This document shows positions 34,605 to 43,203 of a stretch of DNA of 59,475 nt, one piece after another. Under the pieces are notes generated by a model. That model had not been told where the DNA came from. It was given only the letters and a program-made list of their open reading frames with translations, and did not search any database. Within the stretch, counting starts at the first letter, position 1, and each line of letters starts with the position of its first letter. The position numbers and the translations under genes were made by a program. This stretch comes from Streptomyces silaceus (GTDB lineage: Bacteria; Actinomycetota; Actinomycetes; Streptomycetales; Streptomycetaceae): contig NZ_LIRJ01000184.1 in NCBI RefSeq assembly GCF_001419745.1, positions 1-59,475 on the forward strand. The letters run 5' to 3'.

Positions 34605-35731
34605 GACTCTCCTCGCAGATAGGCGTCTTCCACCCGCTGCTCCTCAGCATTGAGTTCCAGCTTGAGGTGCTGCCGCAGGTAGTTCACGGTCAAGGTCAAG
34701 TTCTGCCGGCTTTTGGACACGCGCCCGCCCACGAGCGCCCGCCCCTCCCAGTCTGTGTTGGAGCGCGACCAGTCCACCGTGGACAGCGGCTTGAGGACGG
34801 GGTTCCAGCTTTGTGGCGAAAGCGACTTTCGCAGCAACGTGTTGCCGATGCGACCCAGCGCATGCAGGGCGATGCCATGGCTGTGAAGGAAGTCGCTGCG
34901 CATCTCCGATGCCGACATCTCGCGGCGGCGCACCGCCCCCCACTCTGGGATCACTGAGTCGATCGCGCCCCAGTACGCCTCCGCCAGCTCCTGGGACTGG
35001 TTCTTGCTGATCTTCAAGTCCTGCAGCAGGGACTGAGTGGCGTAGTAGATGGAGCTCAGAGTGAACAGCTTGCGTGAGCGCTGGGACAAGGTGCTGTTCT
35101 CCATGTCTACGTGCCCCTTGAACATCGGGGCACGCATCGCCAGGAGTCGCACGGTGGTCGACAGATCATCACGGTGGTCGTACAGCACGCCGATGGATCG
35201 GGGTGGCCGCACGGCGTGTCGGTTCAGATCAGCGAACATCTGCTGGCAGCGGGCGAGCCCGACATCGTGGAAGAACACCACGGCGATCGTCTCCTCGCCG
35301 AGGTCGGGGTTCTCCTTCAGTGCCTGCTCAATGGCGGCACGCCGGTGTTGACCGTCGTTGATCAGGAAGCGGGCAGCCATCGAGATGCAGATCTGGCCGG
35401 CGCGCATCCCTACACCGCTGTCCGTGATGCCCTCGAATCGGATGTCGCCGTCGACAGAAGCGGTGAGTGCACTGAAGACGTAGTCGGCGGGGTTGTCGAC
35501 GATGTAGCGGGTCAGCGCCGGCAGTCGCCCCTTGTTCAAGGTCCGCTGCGCACGCACCTCGGGGGCCAACTCGTCCTCGTCAAAGAGAAAGATCTTAGGG
35601 ATGAGGCGCAGCGGACACATGGACACATAGAACTCGCGTCCTGCCTGGATGCCCCGGATGGCCGGAAACACGTACTCGAAACCGGCAGACGTCGGCGGTT
35701 CGACAGGTTCAGAAGCGACAGAAGATCCCAC
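34601..35731 (-). CDS. dndB: DNA sulfur modification regulator DndB
   Basis: A 376-residue protein. The family motif DGQHR is at residues 126-130 (RFLINDGQHRRAAIE). YVFPAIRGIQAGREFYVSMC opens the DndB domain. DndB is known as a negative regulator that binds the dnd promoter and limits modification frequency. GTG 35731 is used; its ribosome-binding site is weak. It is first in dndBCDE and divergent from dndA, with a palindrome at 35745-35768 only 14 bp upstream, a natural target for self-control. Confidence 0.92.
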   Translation of the reverse strand: MGSSVASEPVEPPTSAGFEYVFPAIRGIQAGREFYVSMCPLRLIPKIFLFDEDELAPEVRAQRTLNKGRLPALTRYIVDNPADYVFSALTASVDGDIRFEGITDSGVGMRAGQICISMAARFLINDGQHRRAAIEQALKENPDLGEETIAVVFFHDVGLARCQQMFADLNRHAVRPPRSIGVLYDHRDDLSTTVRLLAMRAPMFKGHVDMENSTLSQRSRKLFTLSSIYYATQSLLQDLKISKNQSQELAEAYWGAIDSVIPEWGAVRRREMSASEMRSDFLHSHGIALHALGRIGNTLLRKSLSPQSWNPVLKPLSTVDWSRSNTDWEGRALVGGRVSKSRQNLTLTVNYLRQHLKLELNAEEQRVEDAYLRGES

Positions 35732-35744
35732 CTGGCAACGCTAT

Positions 35745-35768
35745 CGTACGTCAGGTAAATGACGTACG
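35745..35768. promoter_or_regulatory. Palindrome in the dndA-dndB divergent promoter region
   Basis: CGTACGTCA (35745-35753) and TGACGTACG (35760-35768) form a perfect 9-bp inverted repeat with a 6-bp spacer, between dndB (start 35731) and dndA (start 35807). From memory, a DndB homologue in Salmonella binds TACG-N10-CGTA; here the same half-sites are 12 bp apart. It probably binds DndB and controls both transcripts. Confidence 0.65.
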
Positions 35769-35806
35769 TGGCATGCAGAAATGACGCTTGAAGGTGGATG
35801 GGTTCC

Positions 35807-36952
35807 ATGGTGACGTACCTGGACGCGGCGGCGACGACGCGCGTGGACCAGCGGGTGGCCGATGTCGTCCTGCACTGGATGACGGCCGAGTTCGGCAACG
35901 CGGGTAGTCGTCACGAGTACGGTCTCCGTGCCAAGCGGGCGGTAGAACGCGCCCGGGATTACCTGGCCGGGACCGTAGCGGCGGAGCCCGACGAGCTGAT
36001 CTTCACGAGTGGCGCTACGGAGAGCAACAACATCGCTCTGCTGGGGCTTGCTTCCTATGGCGCGCGGACTGGGCGGCGCCACATCATTTCCTCCGCCATC
36101 GAGCACAAGGCGGTTCTCGAGCCGCTAGAGCACCTGGCGGGCCGGGGGTTCGAAGTGGACTTCCTCCAGCCTGGCCCCTCAGGCAGGATCACGGTTGAGG
36201 CGGTTATGGAGCGGTTGCGGCCAGACACCCTCCTGGTGTCGGTGATGCACGTGAACAACGAGACTGGCGTCATCCAGCCGGTTGCCGATCTCGCACACGA
36301 GCTCCATTCCACTATGACCTACCTGCACGTGGACGCGGCTCAGGGATACGGCAAAGTTCCTGGGGACCTGATGGCGCCGATCGACATGATCAGCATCAGT
36401 GGCCACAAGATCGGCGCGCCCAAAGGTGTCGGAGCGCTGGTTACTCGACGCCGGGAGAACATGGACGACGAGCGACCTCCCCTGGAGCCGATCATGTTTG
36501 GCGGTGGGCAGGAACGCGGCCTGCGGCCTGGCACGCTCCCCGTACCTTTGATCATGGGGTTGGCAGAGGCCGCCAAGATCTTCGAGAAAGAGCACGCTCA
36601 GTGGCAGGCCGCCGCGCTTGACGTGCGTTCGAGGCTCCTCGAAGGGTTGGCTCCCGTGAGCTTCCATCTGAACGGTGACCAGGATCACGTTGTCCCGCAC
36701 ATCCTTAACCTCTCGTTCGAAGACGTGGACTCGGAAGCGTTCCTCGTCACGCTCAAGGACCTGGTTGCGGTCGCGACCGGATCTGCCTGCACGAGCGCCT
36801 CGTACACCCCGAGCCATGTACTCACCGCGATGGAGCTGCCTGACTCGGTGGCTAAGAACGGGCTGCGATTCTCCTGGTACCCGGAACAAGCAGAGAGCCT
36901 GGACGTCACGGAGCTGGCTTACGGTGTTGGGAAGCTTCGGCCTCGGGTCTGA
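35807..36952 (+). CDS. dndA: Cysteine desulfurase DndA
   Basis: A 381-residue PLP enzyme of the NifS/IscS class that supplies sulfur for phosphorothioation. It starts MVTYLDAAATTRVD. Other features are the SGATESNN block, HVDAAQGYGK with the PLP-stacking region, SGHKIGAPKG with the Schiff-base lysine, and GSACTSAS with the nucleophilic cysteine. ATG 35807 is preferred because AAGGTGG lies 9 bp upstream; ATG 35798 abuts that sequence. It is divergent from dndBCDE, as in the Streptomyces lividans cluster. All catalytic residues are present. Confidence 0.93.
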   Translation: MVTYLDAAATTRVDQRVADVVLHWMTAEFGNAGSRHEYGLRAKRAVERARDYLAGTVAAEPDELIFTSGATESNNIALLGLASYGARTGRRHIISSAIEHKAVLEPLEHLAGRGFEVDFLQPGPSGRITVEAVMERLRPDTLLVSVMHVNNETGVIQPVADLAHELHSTMTYLHVDAAQGYGKVPGDLMAPIDMISISGHKIGAPKGVGALVTRRRENMDDERPPLEPIMFGGGQERGLRPGTLPVPLIMGLAEAAKIFEKEHAQWQAAALDVRSRLLEGLAPVSFHLNGDQDHVVPHILNLSFEDVDSEAFLVTLKDLVAVATGSACTSASYTPSHVLTAMELPDSVAKNGLRFSWYPEQAESLDVTELAYGVGKLRPRV

Positions 36953-36958
36953 GAGAGC

Positions 36959-38392
36959 TTAGCCGCGAGCCCGGACGAGGCGGTGCCCGCGTAGAGCCCG
37001 CCCGCACCGCATCAGTTCGCTCTCCCAGCCCTTCTCTGTGCCAATCAGGTGCGGGTGTGCGTACAAGTCGGCCTTGACCTCGGATTCGGTCAAGCGCTGG
37101 AATTTGGGCGCATCCGGGTCGTCCGGGTGAAGGAACTCGTGCTTGCGGTGCAGCAGCGGCCGATTGTCGCGGTGTTCATATGAATGATGGGAGGTCTCAA
37201 AGGTTTCCAGATCCACCTGGTAGGAAGTCAGTAGGCGTGGGTGCGGGTCACGGTCGAACTCGGGATAGTCCAGCCAGCTGACGGCACGGCCCCGATGGAA
37301 GAGCTTGACCACGGTCCACGCCTGTGGTCGGCCAGCTGCGATCGACGCGCAGTGTTCGTACAGGCGTAGCACGGTTGGCATTCTTTCCACGGCTCTGCGG
37401 TGGACGTAAAGCGCGGTCGGGGTCAGCTTTCCGACGGCGGAGGCGTTCATAGCTCCGCGGATGTAGGCATCTTCCCGCAGCTTGAGCAGCAGCCGGTCGG
37501 CTCGTCGGCACGCCTCCTTGTATGAAGAGAAGAACGCCCGGATGTCCAGCTGCACAGTCAGCGGCAGACTGGTGAATGGGCCTCGGCCGTTGAAGAGTTC
37601 GACAGCGAGGAACAGCAGCGTGTTGAGGGTGGTGCGCTTGGCGCCCTCTTCCACCTTGGCTGCGTCGGCGGACTCGCGGACTAGGCGGTGTACCTCCGAT
37701 GGGCGCAAGTGCGCTAGCAGCTGGGCGGTGTGCAGGGGCATCTCCTCCAGTCGTGGAGGCCGTCCACGGCGCTCTACATGGTCCATGAGCGCAGCTACTG
37801 CCGTGGTGGTGTCGCTGGAGGCCAGCCACTGCTCGTCGGTGACGATCCGGCGTGCGAGGTAATTCAGCCGGTCGCTGTCGGTTTTGAACGCATAGATGAT
37901 CCCTGGCGAGGCGGATACGGCCCGGACGCCGGTGATCTCTTCGACATAGGTCCGCAGCTCGTTAGTGCCATACAGGTGTTGGAACGTCTTCCGCCGGGTC
38001 AGCAGCCCGTCACCGAACTCCTGACCGTTGACCTTTGACTTTTCCCATGTCAGGCGTGCGGAGACGATCAGTACCCTGTCTGTGAGTTTCCAGGCACGTT
38101 GAAGGGTGCGCTGCCGCTCGGCAGGGTCCTCAATGACATTCAAGACGTAGGTAATGAGGACAACAGGGGCTGGCTTCAGTTGCACGTCAGGCTTATAGAA
38201 GGGATCCCAGCCTGTGGCATCGCACCCCATGTTCCGCAAGGCGTGGACATCCTCTCCGCGCCCGCATCCATAGTCGAAGACGGCGTCGCCGGGAAGGATC
38301 TGCCGGTCGAGTAGCGCTTGGCGGGCGGGGACGGACAGGCTGCCTCGCTTGATGGCGGTGAGCCACCGCTTGCTCTCGAGATCCTGGGACAT
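36959..38392 (-). CDS. Phosphorothioation-associated putative methyltransferase
   Basis: A 477-residue protein. Near the N-terminus AVFDYGCGRGEDVHAL (about 37-52) is a class I SAM-binding motif, and GWDPFYKPD follows. The remainder (ALYVHRRAVERMPTVLRLYE, HHSYEHRDNRPLLHRKHEFL) matches the family found next to dnd genes and named phosphorothioation-associated methyltransferase. ATG 38392 has GAGGGG 7 bp upstream; the longer frame is not conserved. It is convergent with dndA, six bases apart. Its substrate, DNA or otherwise, is not established. Confidence 0.87.
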   Translation of the reverse strand: MSQDLESKRWLTAIKRGSLSVPARQALLDRQILPGDAVFDYGCGRGEDVHALRNMGCDATGWDPFYKPDVQLKPAPVVLITYVLNVIEDPAERQRTLQRAWKLTDRVLIVSARLTWEKSKVNGQEFGDGLLTRRKTFQHLYGTNELRTYVEEITGVRAVSASPGIIYAFKTDSDRLNYLARRIVTDEQWLASSDTTTAVAALMDHVERRGRPPRLEEMPLHTAQLLAHLRPSEVHRLVRESADAAKVEEGAKRTTLNTLLFLAVELFNGRGPFTSLPLTVQLDIRAFFSSYKEACRRADRLLLKLREDAYIRGAMNASAVGKLTPTALYVHRRAVERMPTVLRLYEHCASIAAGRPQAWTVVKLFHRGRAVSWLDYPEFDRDPHPRLLTSYQVDLETFETSHHSYEHRDNRPLLHRKHEFLHPDDPDAPKFQRLTESEVKADLYAHPHLIGTEKGWESELMRCGRALRGHRLVRARG

Positions 38393-38590
38393 GCGACTAC
38401 CCCTCGATGCCTGTGCCTTCCAGCCGGAGTATGGCGGAGTCCCGTGGCTATAGGGGCGCGGTGAGCCGAAATCAGCGCTGAAGCTTCGAGCCTGTCCCGG
38501 ATACTCCGAGCCTTCGCCTCTACTGGCACAGCGGAAGAGAGACCCCAGACCGTCTGTAAGCGACGGCGGATTACAGAACTGACCATTAGG

Positions 38591-39274
38591 GTGCGGGACG
38601 TGCATCCCCTTTTGGTTCTCTTCGACCTGGACAACACCCTCGTGGATCGGCAGGGGACGGTCTCCGACTGGGCCGCCGAGTTCACCTCACGGTACGGTCT
38701 GGAGGACGAGGAACAGGTGGACGTCCTAGGCAAGGTGGTCGAGCGGGCCTATCCGTCTACCTTCGGCGCGATCCGCATCCGGTACCGTCTGCCTATGTCG
38801 ACGGCGGAGTTGTGGCGCGCGTATTGCGCCGACATCGCGGCCATGGTGTCGTGCCCGACGGAGGTCCTCGACGGCTTGGACGAGCTGCGTGCGTCCGGCT
38901 GGCGAGTGGGCGTGGCGACCAACGGCGCGGCAGACATCCAGCGTGCCAAGCTGCAGGCCACCGGTATCTCCGAGCACGTGGATGGCCTCTTCGTCTCCGA
39001 AGAGGCCGACGCGCGCAAACCGCACACCCGGCACTTCGCCCTAGCGGCGGCCCGCTGCGGCACCGTGCTGGGCGACGGCGGATGGATGGTCGGCGACAAC
39101 CCGGTCAACGACATTGGCGGCGCACGCTCAGCAGGGCTGCAAACCATCTGGATCGGCAACGGCCGCTCCTGGCCACTGGACGATCCCGGGCCGGACCACA
39201 TGGTGCCGCATGCACGCGCCGCCATCGACCTGCTGCTTCTACACTCCGCCGACCACACGAGGACCACGACATGA
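38591..39274 (+). CDS. HAD-superfamily hydrolase
   Basis: A 227-residue phosphatase-like protein. The motifs are LFDLDNTLVD (nucleophile Asp), VGVATNGAAD (motif II), ARKPHTRHF (motif III Lys) and WMVGDNPVNDIGG (motif IV). A four-helix cap between the first two motifs marks class IA. GTG 38591 is used; GTG 38600 is better spaced from AGGG and is the main alternative. Its stop overlaps the next gene by 4 bp (ATGA). It is divergent from the methyltransferase gene. A small phosphorylated metabolite is the likely substrate. Confidence 0.87.
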   Translation: MRDVHPLLVLFDLDNTLVDRQGTVSDWAAEFTSRYGLEDEEQVDVLGKVVERAYPSTFGAIRIRYRLPMSTAELWRAYCADIAAMVSCPTEVLDGLDELRASGWRVGVATNGAADIQRAKLQATGISEHVDGLFVSEEADARKPHTRHFALAAARCGTVLGDGGWMVGDNPVNDIGGARSAGLQTIWIGNGRSWPLDDPGPDHMVPHARAAIDLLLLHSADHTRTTT

Positions 39275-40128
39275 CGGACACCATCGGGCTGCTGCACCCC
39301 GGCAGCATGGGATCCGCCTTCGGCGCCCAGCTGCGCGCCCGCGGCCACATCGTGTTGTGGTGCCCCGACGGACGCAGCGACACAACCCGCCGCCGGGCCG
39401 AGCGGGCGGGCCTCGAACGTGAGGCACTGCCCGAGCTCCTCTCCCGCTCCGATGTGCTGCTCTCGCTATGCCCTCCCGCCGCCGCGGAGGAGACTGCTGC
39501 CCAGGTTGCCGAGCTCGGCACGGCCGGTGTCGGCACGATCTATGTTGAAGCGAACGCCGTGTCGCCGTCGCGCATACAGCGCATCGCCGACTACCTGGCC
39601 CCAATGCCGGTCATCGATGCTGCCGTGGTCGGATCGCCTCCGGTGGGCGGCAAGTACGCGACGCTCTATCTGTCCGGTTCCAGTCAGCAGGCCGACCGGA
39701 TCGCCGAACTCTTCGCCGGCACCGATGTGCGGCCCCACGTCTTGGGCGACAGCATCGGCAAAGCCTCCGCGCTCAAGCTCGCGTATTCCAGCTACCAGAA
39801 GGTTTCCCGCGTGCTTGCCGCCGTGGCATACGGGGCAGCCGAAGCGTACGGCGTCGCGGACGAACTGCTGGGGATCGCAGCCAAGCGCACCCGCAGCTAC
39901 CTCGTAGAGACCGACTACATCCCCAAGACCGCAGCCCGAGCCTGGCGTTGGGGCCCGGAACTTGAGGACGCAGCGGCCCTGCTCGCCGACGCTGGGCTTC
40001 CGGACTCTCTCATGCACGCCGCTGCTGCGACGCTCGCGCGATGGGACGACAACCGAGACGAGCGCCTAGACATCGCCGACGCGCTGGAAGCTTTGCGGGC
40101 ACAAGGTGACCTGGACAATCCGAGTTGA
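39271..40128 (+). CDS. NAD(P)-binding 6-phosphogluconate dehydrogenase-like oxidoreductase
   Basis: A 285-residue beta-hydroxyacid dehydrogenase-like protein. TIGLLHPGSMGSAFGAQLRA is the nucleotide-binding strand-turn-helix. The catalytic-domain lysine region is IGKASALKLAYSSYQKVSR. The C-terminal helices (ARAWRWGPELEDAAALLADAG) resemble DUF1932 proteins. It is translationally coupled to the HAD hydrolase. Together they may handle one phosphorylated intermediate, but no pathway can be named. The link to phosphorothioation is positional only. Confidence 0.85.
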   Translation: MTDTIGLLHPGSMGSAFGAQLRARGHIVLWCPDGRSDTTRRRAERAGLEREALPELLSRSDVLLSLCPPAAAEETAAQVAELGTAGVGTIYVEANAVSPSRIQRIADYLAPMPVIDAAVVGSPPVGGKYATLYLSGSSQQADRIAELFAGTDVRPHVLGDSIGKASALKLAYSSYQKVSRVLAAVAYGAAEAYGVADELLGIAAKRTRSYLVETDYIPKTAARAWRWGPELEDAAALLADAGLPDSLMHAAAATLARWDDNRDERLDIADALEALRAQGDLDNPS

Positions 40129-40164
40129 GTGGTCGCGTCCGCGGCGTCGATGACCTCCTGGCCG

Positions 40165-40725
40165 TCAAGAGCGAGGTGACGACGCGCGAACGATCGCATC
40201 GATCCTCTTCGCGGCTTCATCAGGTGCCGTCTCTTCCGTGTCGACGCGCAGCTCCCACTTCGCCCGCGGATGAGCTGCGAGATCGGCCTGAGTGGCGTCC
40301 CACGCGGTCAGCCGAGCCGCCGTGTCGGTGTCGCCCCGCTGAGGTGAGCGCCGGGCAGTGGTCTCCTTGGAGCACCAAAGCAGAACGCGCACCCACTGCG
40401 CCGGATGGAGGGCGGTCACCTGCTCCATCCCTGCCATCTGTCCGAGGTGGACGACGGGGATGCTGCCGCCCTCCATGGCTTGGTCGAGGCCAGGCCGGTC
40501 GACGACGTAGGTATTGCCGTAGCGCTCGTTGCGGTAGATGACGTCGCCACCCGCCTCCAGGGCGGCCAGCTGCTCCGGTGTGCCCATTCGGTAGCCGTGG
40601 GTCTTCCCGCTTCCGACTTTCAGTCGGGTGAACGGCGCATACCGCGCGTCGAGTTCGGTGAGTGCCGTGGTGATCGTGTCCTTGCCCGCCGTCGGCGGCC
40701 CGTACAGCAGGATGCCCCGCCTCAT
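40165..40725 (-). CDS. Small P-loop kinase-like protein
   Basis: A 186-residue protein with an N-terminal Walker A GPPTAGKDT (residues 9-17), as in guanylate-kinase-like and phosphotransferase enzymes. YGNTYVVDRPGLDQAM and WVRVLLWCSKETTARR hold the middle strands and a possible lid region rich in Arg. ATG 40725 overlaps the stop of the upstream HTH-kinase gene (ATGA). The partner has a different P-loop, so the two are not simple duplicates. The substrate is unknown. Confidence 0.78.
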   Translation of the reverse strand: MRRGILLYGPPTAGKDTITTALTELDARYAPFTRLKVGSGKTHGYRMGTPEQLAALEAGGDVIYRNERYGNTYVVDRPGLDQAMEGGSIPVVHLGQMAGMEQVTALHPAQWVRVLLWCSKETTARRSPQRGDTDTAARLTAWDATQADLAAHPRAKWELRVDTEETAPDEAAKRIDAIVRASSPRS

Positions 40726-41762
40726 TGGAACACCGTCCCGAAGACCTGGCGCACCTGGTCCGTGAGTGAGATCGCGGCGCCGAGCCGGTTGTCGACGACC
40801 AAGTGCGGTACAACGGGCCGAAGTTCGAGATCGACCCCGGCGGCGTACGAGTCCCAGTTCTGGAGTTTCCAGCTGTCGCGGGCGGCGGACCGGAAGCTGA
40901 TGTACTCGTGCATCGTGTCGAGGTCGCACTGGATCCAGACGACGGCCACGGTGACGCCACGCGCTTCGCAGCGGTTGATCAGGCGCCGCATCCAACGAGG
41001 GTCGGTGGCTTCGCTGATAAAGGGTGCGCTGAGTACGGTGCTGATCGCGCAGTCGATGTTCGCGTACGCAGTCTCCAGGAGGCACTGGTACTCCAGCGGG
41101 CGGACCTTCTCCCGGTAGAGATCGGTGTGCCGGTCGTTGGGCTCGCTGCCCATCTCCATGAGGAGGCGCTCGACGAGGGGGCGTGTGATCGGGTCCTTGT
41201 CGAGGACGGGCCACCCGGTGAGCTGGGATATGAAACGGGCGAACTCCGATTTCCCGCTGCCGGCGTAGCCACCGACCATCAGCAGGGTCGGCTTGTTGGG
41301 GTCGCCGCCTGTGTGGCGACGTTTCCAGGCGTCGAGGATGCGCTGCTGCATGCCCTGCCCGTCAGAGTCCTCCGTGCCGGGCGCGAGTTGGAGCAACGCA
41401 CGCTCCACTGCAAGGACATGGGCTCCGTTGTGCGGCTCGCTCGACGCGGTGAACTTGAGCTTCCTGGCCTCGTCGGGCAGAGCGTTGCGGAAGCCGAGCT
41501 CGGGCTCGGTCGCGCGGTACAGCAGGCAGTACGCGCGGCGGTAGTGCGGCCCGGGATATATCTCGCCCTGCTCGTGCTGCCACAGCGTCTGGAAGTTGGC
41601 GGCCGGCACCGCGAGCCCCGCGGCCCTGGCCACCTCGCGCAGCTGCTCGCCCGCACCTTCAAGAGTCAGGCCGTGGGCTTCGCGTTGCTGCCTCAACTTG
41701 TCCGGGCGCCAACCCGGGCGACTCTTCCCCACTGCGCCTACCGCCTGCCCATCCCTGGTCAT
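40722..41762 (-). CDS. XRE-type HTH fused to P-loop kinase (zeta-like)
   Basis: A 346-residue two-domain protein. Residues 15-80 are an XRE-like helix-turn-helix (LRQQREAHGLTLEGAGEQLR, NFQTLWQHEQGEIYPGPHYR). Residues about 165-346 are a P-loop kinase with GGYAGSGKSEFARF, KDPITRPLVERLLMEM and VAVVWIQCDLDTMHEY. The kinase resembles zeta-toxin/adenylylsulfate-kinase folds. It is coupled by a 4-bp overlap to the next kinase gene. Fusion of DNA binding and kinase suggests a metabolite-sensing regulator or a fused toxin-antitoxin. ATG 41762 is the only good start. Confidence 0.78.
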   Translation of the reverse strand: MTRDGQAVGAVGKSRPGWRPDKLRQQREAHGLTLEGAGEQLREVARAAGLAVPAANFQTLWQHEQGEIYPGPHYRRAYCLLYRATEPELGFRNALPDEARKLKFTASSEPHNGAHVLAVERALLQLAPGTEDSDGQGMQQRILDAWKRRHTGGDPNKPTLLMVGGYAGSGKSEFARFISQLTGWPVLDKDPITRPLVERLLMEMGSEPNDRHTDLYREKVRPLEYQCLLETAYANIDCAISTVLSAPFISEATDPRWMRRLINRCEARGVTVAVVWIQCDLDTMHEYISFRSAARDSWKLQNWDSYAAGVDLELRPVVPHLVVDNRLGAAISLTDQVRQVFGTVFQ

Positions 41763-41973
41763 GATCCGGAGCCTAGGTCAGCCTCTCATGAGCGCGTGTG
41801 TAAGCGGATGTTGAAAAGTCAGACCTACCGACCATGAACCGCTGATGAGCAGGTCCGGCAACAGCTCGTGATACTCCGAGCGCTCCCAGACCGCTGTCAT
41901 GGTCACACCGACGCGGTCGTCCCAGTACCCGCCTCGGTCTCCAGTAATCGTCCGAGATCGAAGGGGGTTCGCA

Positions 41974-42171
41974 GTGGCTGTCGATGTTGCTGTCCTGCTG
42001 ATCCTCGGCATCGTGATCGCCTTCTCGTGCCGAGGAGGCGGGCTCAAGGCAGGCCACGCCGCGGTGTGCGTGGTTTTCGGCCTGTACCTCGCCGGGACCC
42101 ACAACGTCGGCCCGTTCGTGAAGGACGTGACGGCGTCGGTCGCCGGCCTGCTGTCGGGGCTGAGGCTGTGA
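41974..42171 (+). CDS. Small two-helix membrane protein
   Basis: A 65-residue protein. VAVDVAVLLILGIVIAFSC forms the first membrane helix, GHAAVCVVFGLYLAGTH a second, and VTASVAGLLSGLRL a short amphipathic tail. GTG 41974 follows GAAGGGGGTT. The stop overlaps the next start (GTGA). Similar small proteins occur near mobile-element genes in Streptomyces. No function can be assigned. Confidence 0.66.
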   Translation: MAVDVAVLLILGIVIAFSCRGGGLKAGHAAVCVVFGLYLAGTHNVGPFVKDVTASVAGLLSGLRL

Positions 42172-43127
42172 ACCCGCCGACGACTCCGCACCCATCCAGC
42201 CCTTGGAATGACGCCACGGAAAGGAGGCAACTTGTGCTCGATGGCGACGCGACGGTACGTGAAGCCGAGCTTCTGTACGGTCCGTTCGGCCGTGCGATCG
42301 CCAAGCCGTACGCCATGACGCAGCGGGCAGTCGATGGTGGCTCTCTGCGGAAGGTCTACCTGGGCGTTGATCCTGAGGGCCGGCGCCACCGTGAGGCGGA
42401 CACGGTTCGGCGTGCTGCTCACTGTGGTCTTTCGGTGCCGGAAGTCCTGGCCACGGGCAGGTGTGACGCTGGATCTTGGTCGGTGTTCCGCGTGCTGCCG
42501 GGCGTGCCGTGTGGCGTGCGCACGGACCGGGTGATCGAGGAGTACATCGATCACGTCATTCGCCTAAGGGACAGGCTTCACCAGTCATCGCTCGATCTCA
42601 CGCCCGGCTCCGGCTGGAGCAGTGAACGAGGGAGCCCTTCGACGCAGCCCCAATTCCTGCTCGACCAGCTTTCCCCACGCTGCCGGGAACGGCCGTGGTG
42701 GGCAGCGCTGGCCGAGGCCCTCCAACCGCTTGAGTCCCATCCCGTCGTCTACCTCCATGGTGATCTCAAGCCCGAGCACCTCTTGATCGACGGCCACCAG
42801 CTAAGCGTCGTCGACTGGGAGGCCAGTGCCCGCGGGCCCGCCGTCGTCGACTACGCCAGCGTGGTGTTCCACCTTGTACGTGACCTGCTGTACGGGGGCG
42901 TGAAACCTGGCCGTGCCCCGATCGATCTCATGACCCGGCTGCCGTTCAGCGGTCCTGTGCTGGCCTGGCGCCTGCTGCTCTGGCTTGATCGCCGTCGCTC
43001 TCACGACATCGACCTCATCGCGGCGAGCGATGTCCACCGACTTGCCGCTGAGGAACACGCCCCAGTTGCCTACGCCTCACTGGCCGGGGCCGTATCAGTT
43101 ATGCGCGCCGCCGGCGTCCCGCGCTGA
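42168..43127 (+). CDS. Aminoglycoside-phosphotransferase-like kinase
   Basis: A 319-residue small-molecule kinase. The ATP-binding part has SLRKVYLGVDPEGRRHREAD. The catalytic loop is HGDLKPEHLLID, where the usual metal-binding Asn of HGDxxxxN is replaced by His. The Mg-binding Asp is in VVDWEASARGPAVVDYA. GTG 42168 is coupled to the small membrane protein. It precedes a truncated SAM synthetase by 76 bp. The substrate, antibiotic or metabolite, is open. Confidence 0.8.
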   Translation: MNPPTTPHPSSPWNDATERRQLVLDGDATVREAELLYGPFGRAIAKPYAMTQRAVDGGSLRKVYLGVDPEGRRHREADTVRRAAHCGLSVPEVLATGRCDAGSWSVFRVLPGVPCGVRTDRVIEEYIDHVIRLRDRLHQSSLDLTPGSGWSSERGSPSTQPQFLLDQLSPRCRERPWWAALAEALQPLESHPVVYLHGDLKPEHLLIDGHQLSVVDWEASARGPAVVDYASVVFHLVRDLLYGGVKPGRAPIDLMTRLPFSGPVLAWRLLLWLDRRRSHDIDLIAASDVHRLAAEEHAPVAYASLAGAVSVMRAAGVPR

Positions 43128-43203
43128 ATCCTCGCTCCTTGCTCATCGGCGCGTCGACGCCTGCACTCATCCACCCTTCGTGCACACCAAAAGGGAGTTC
43201 GTC

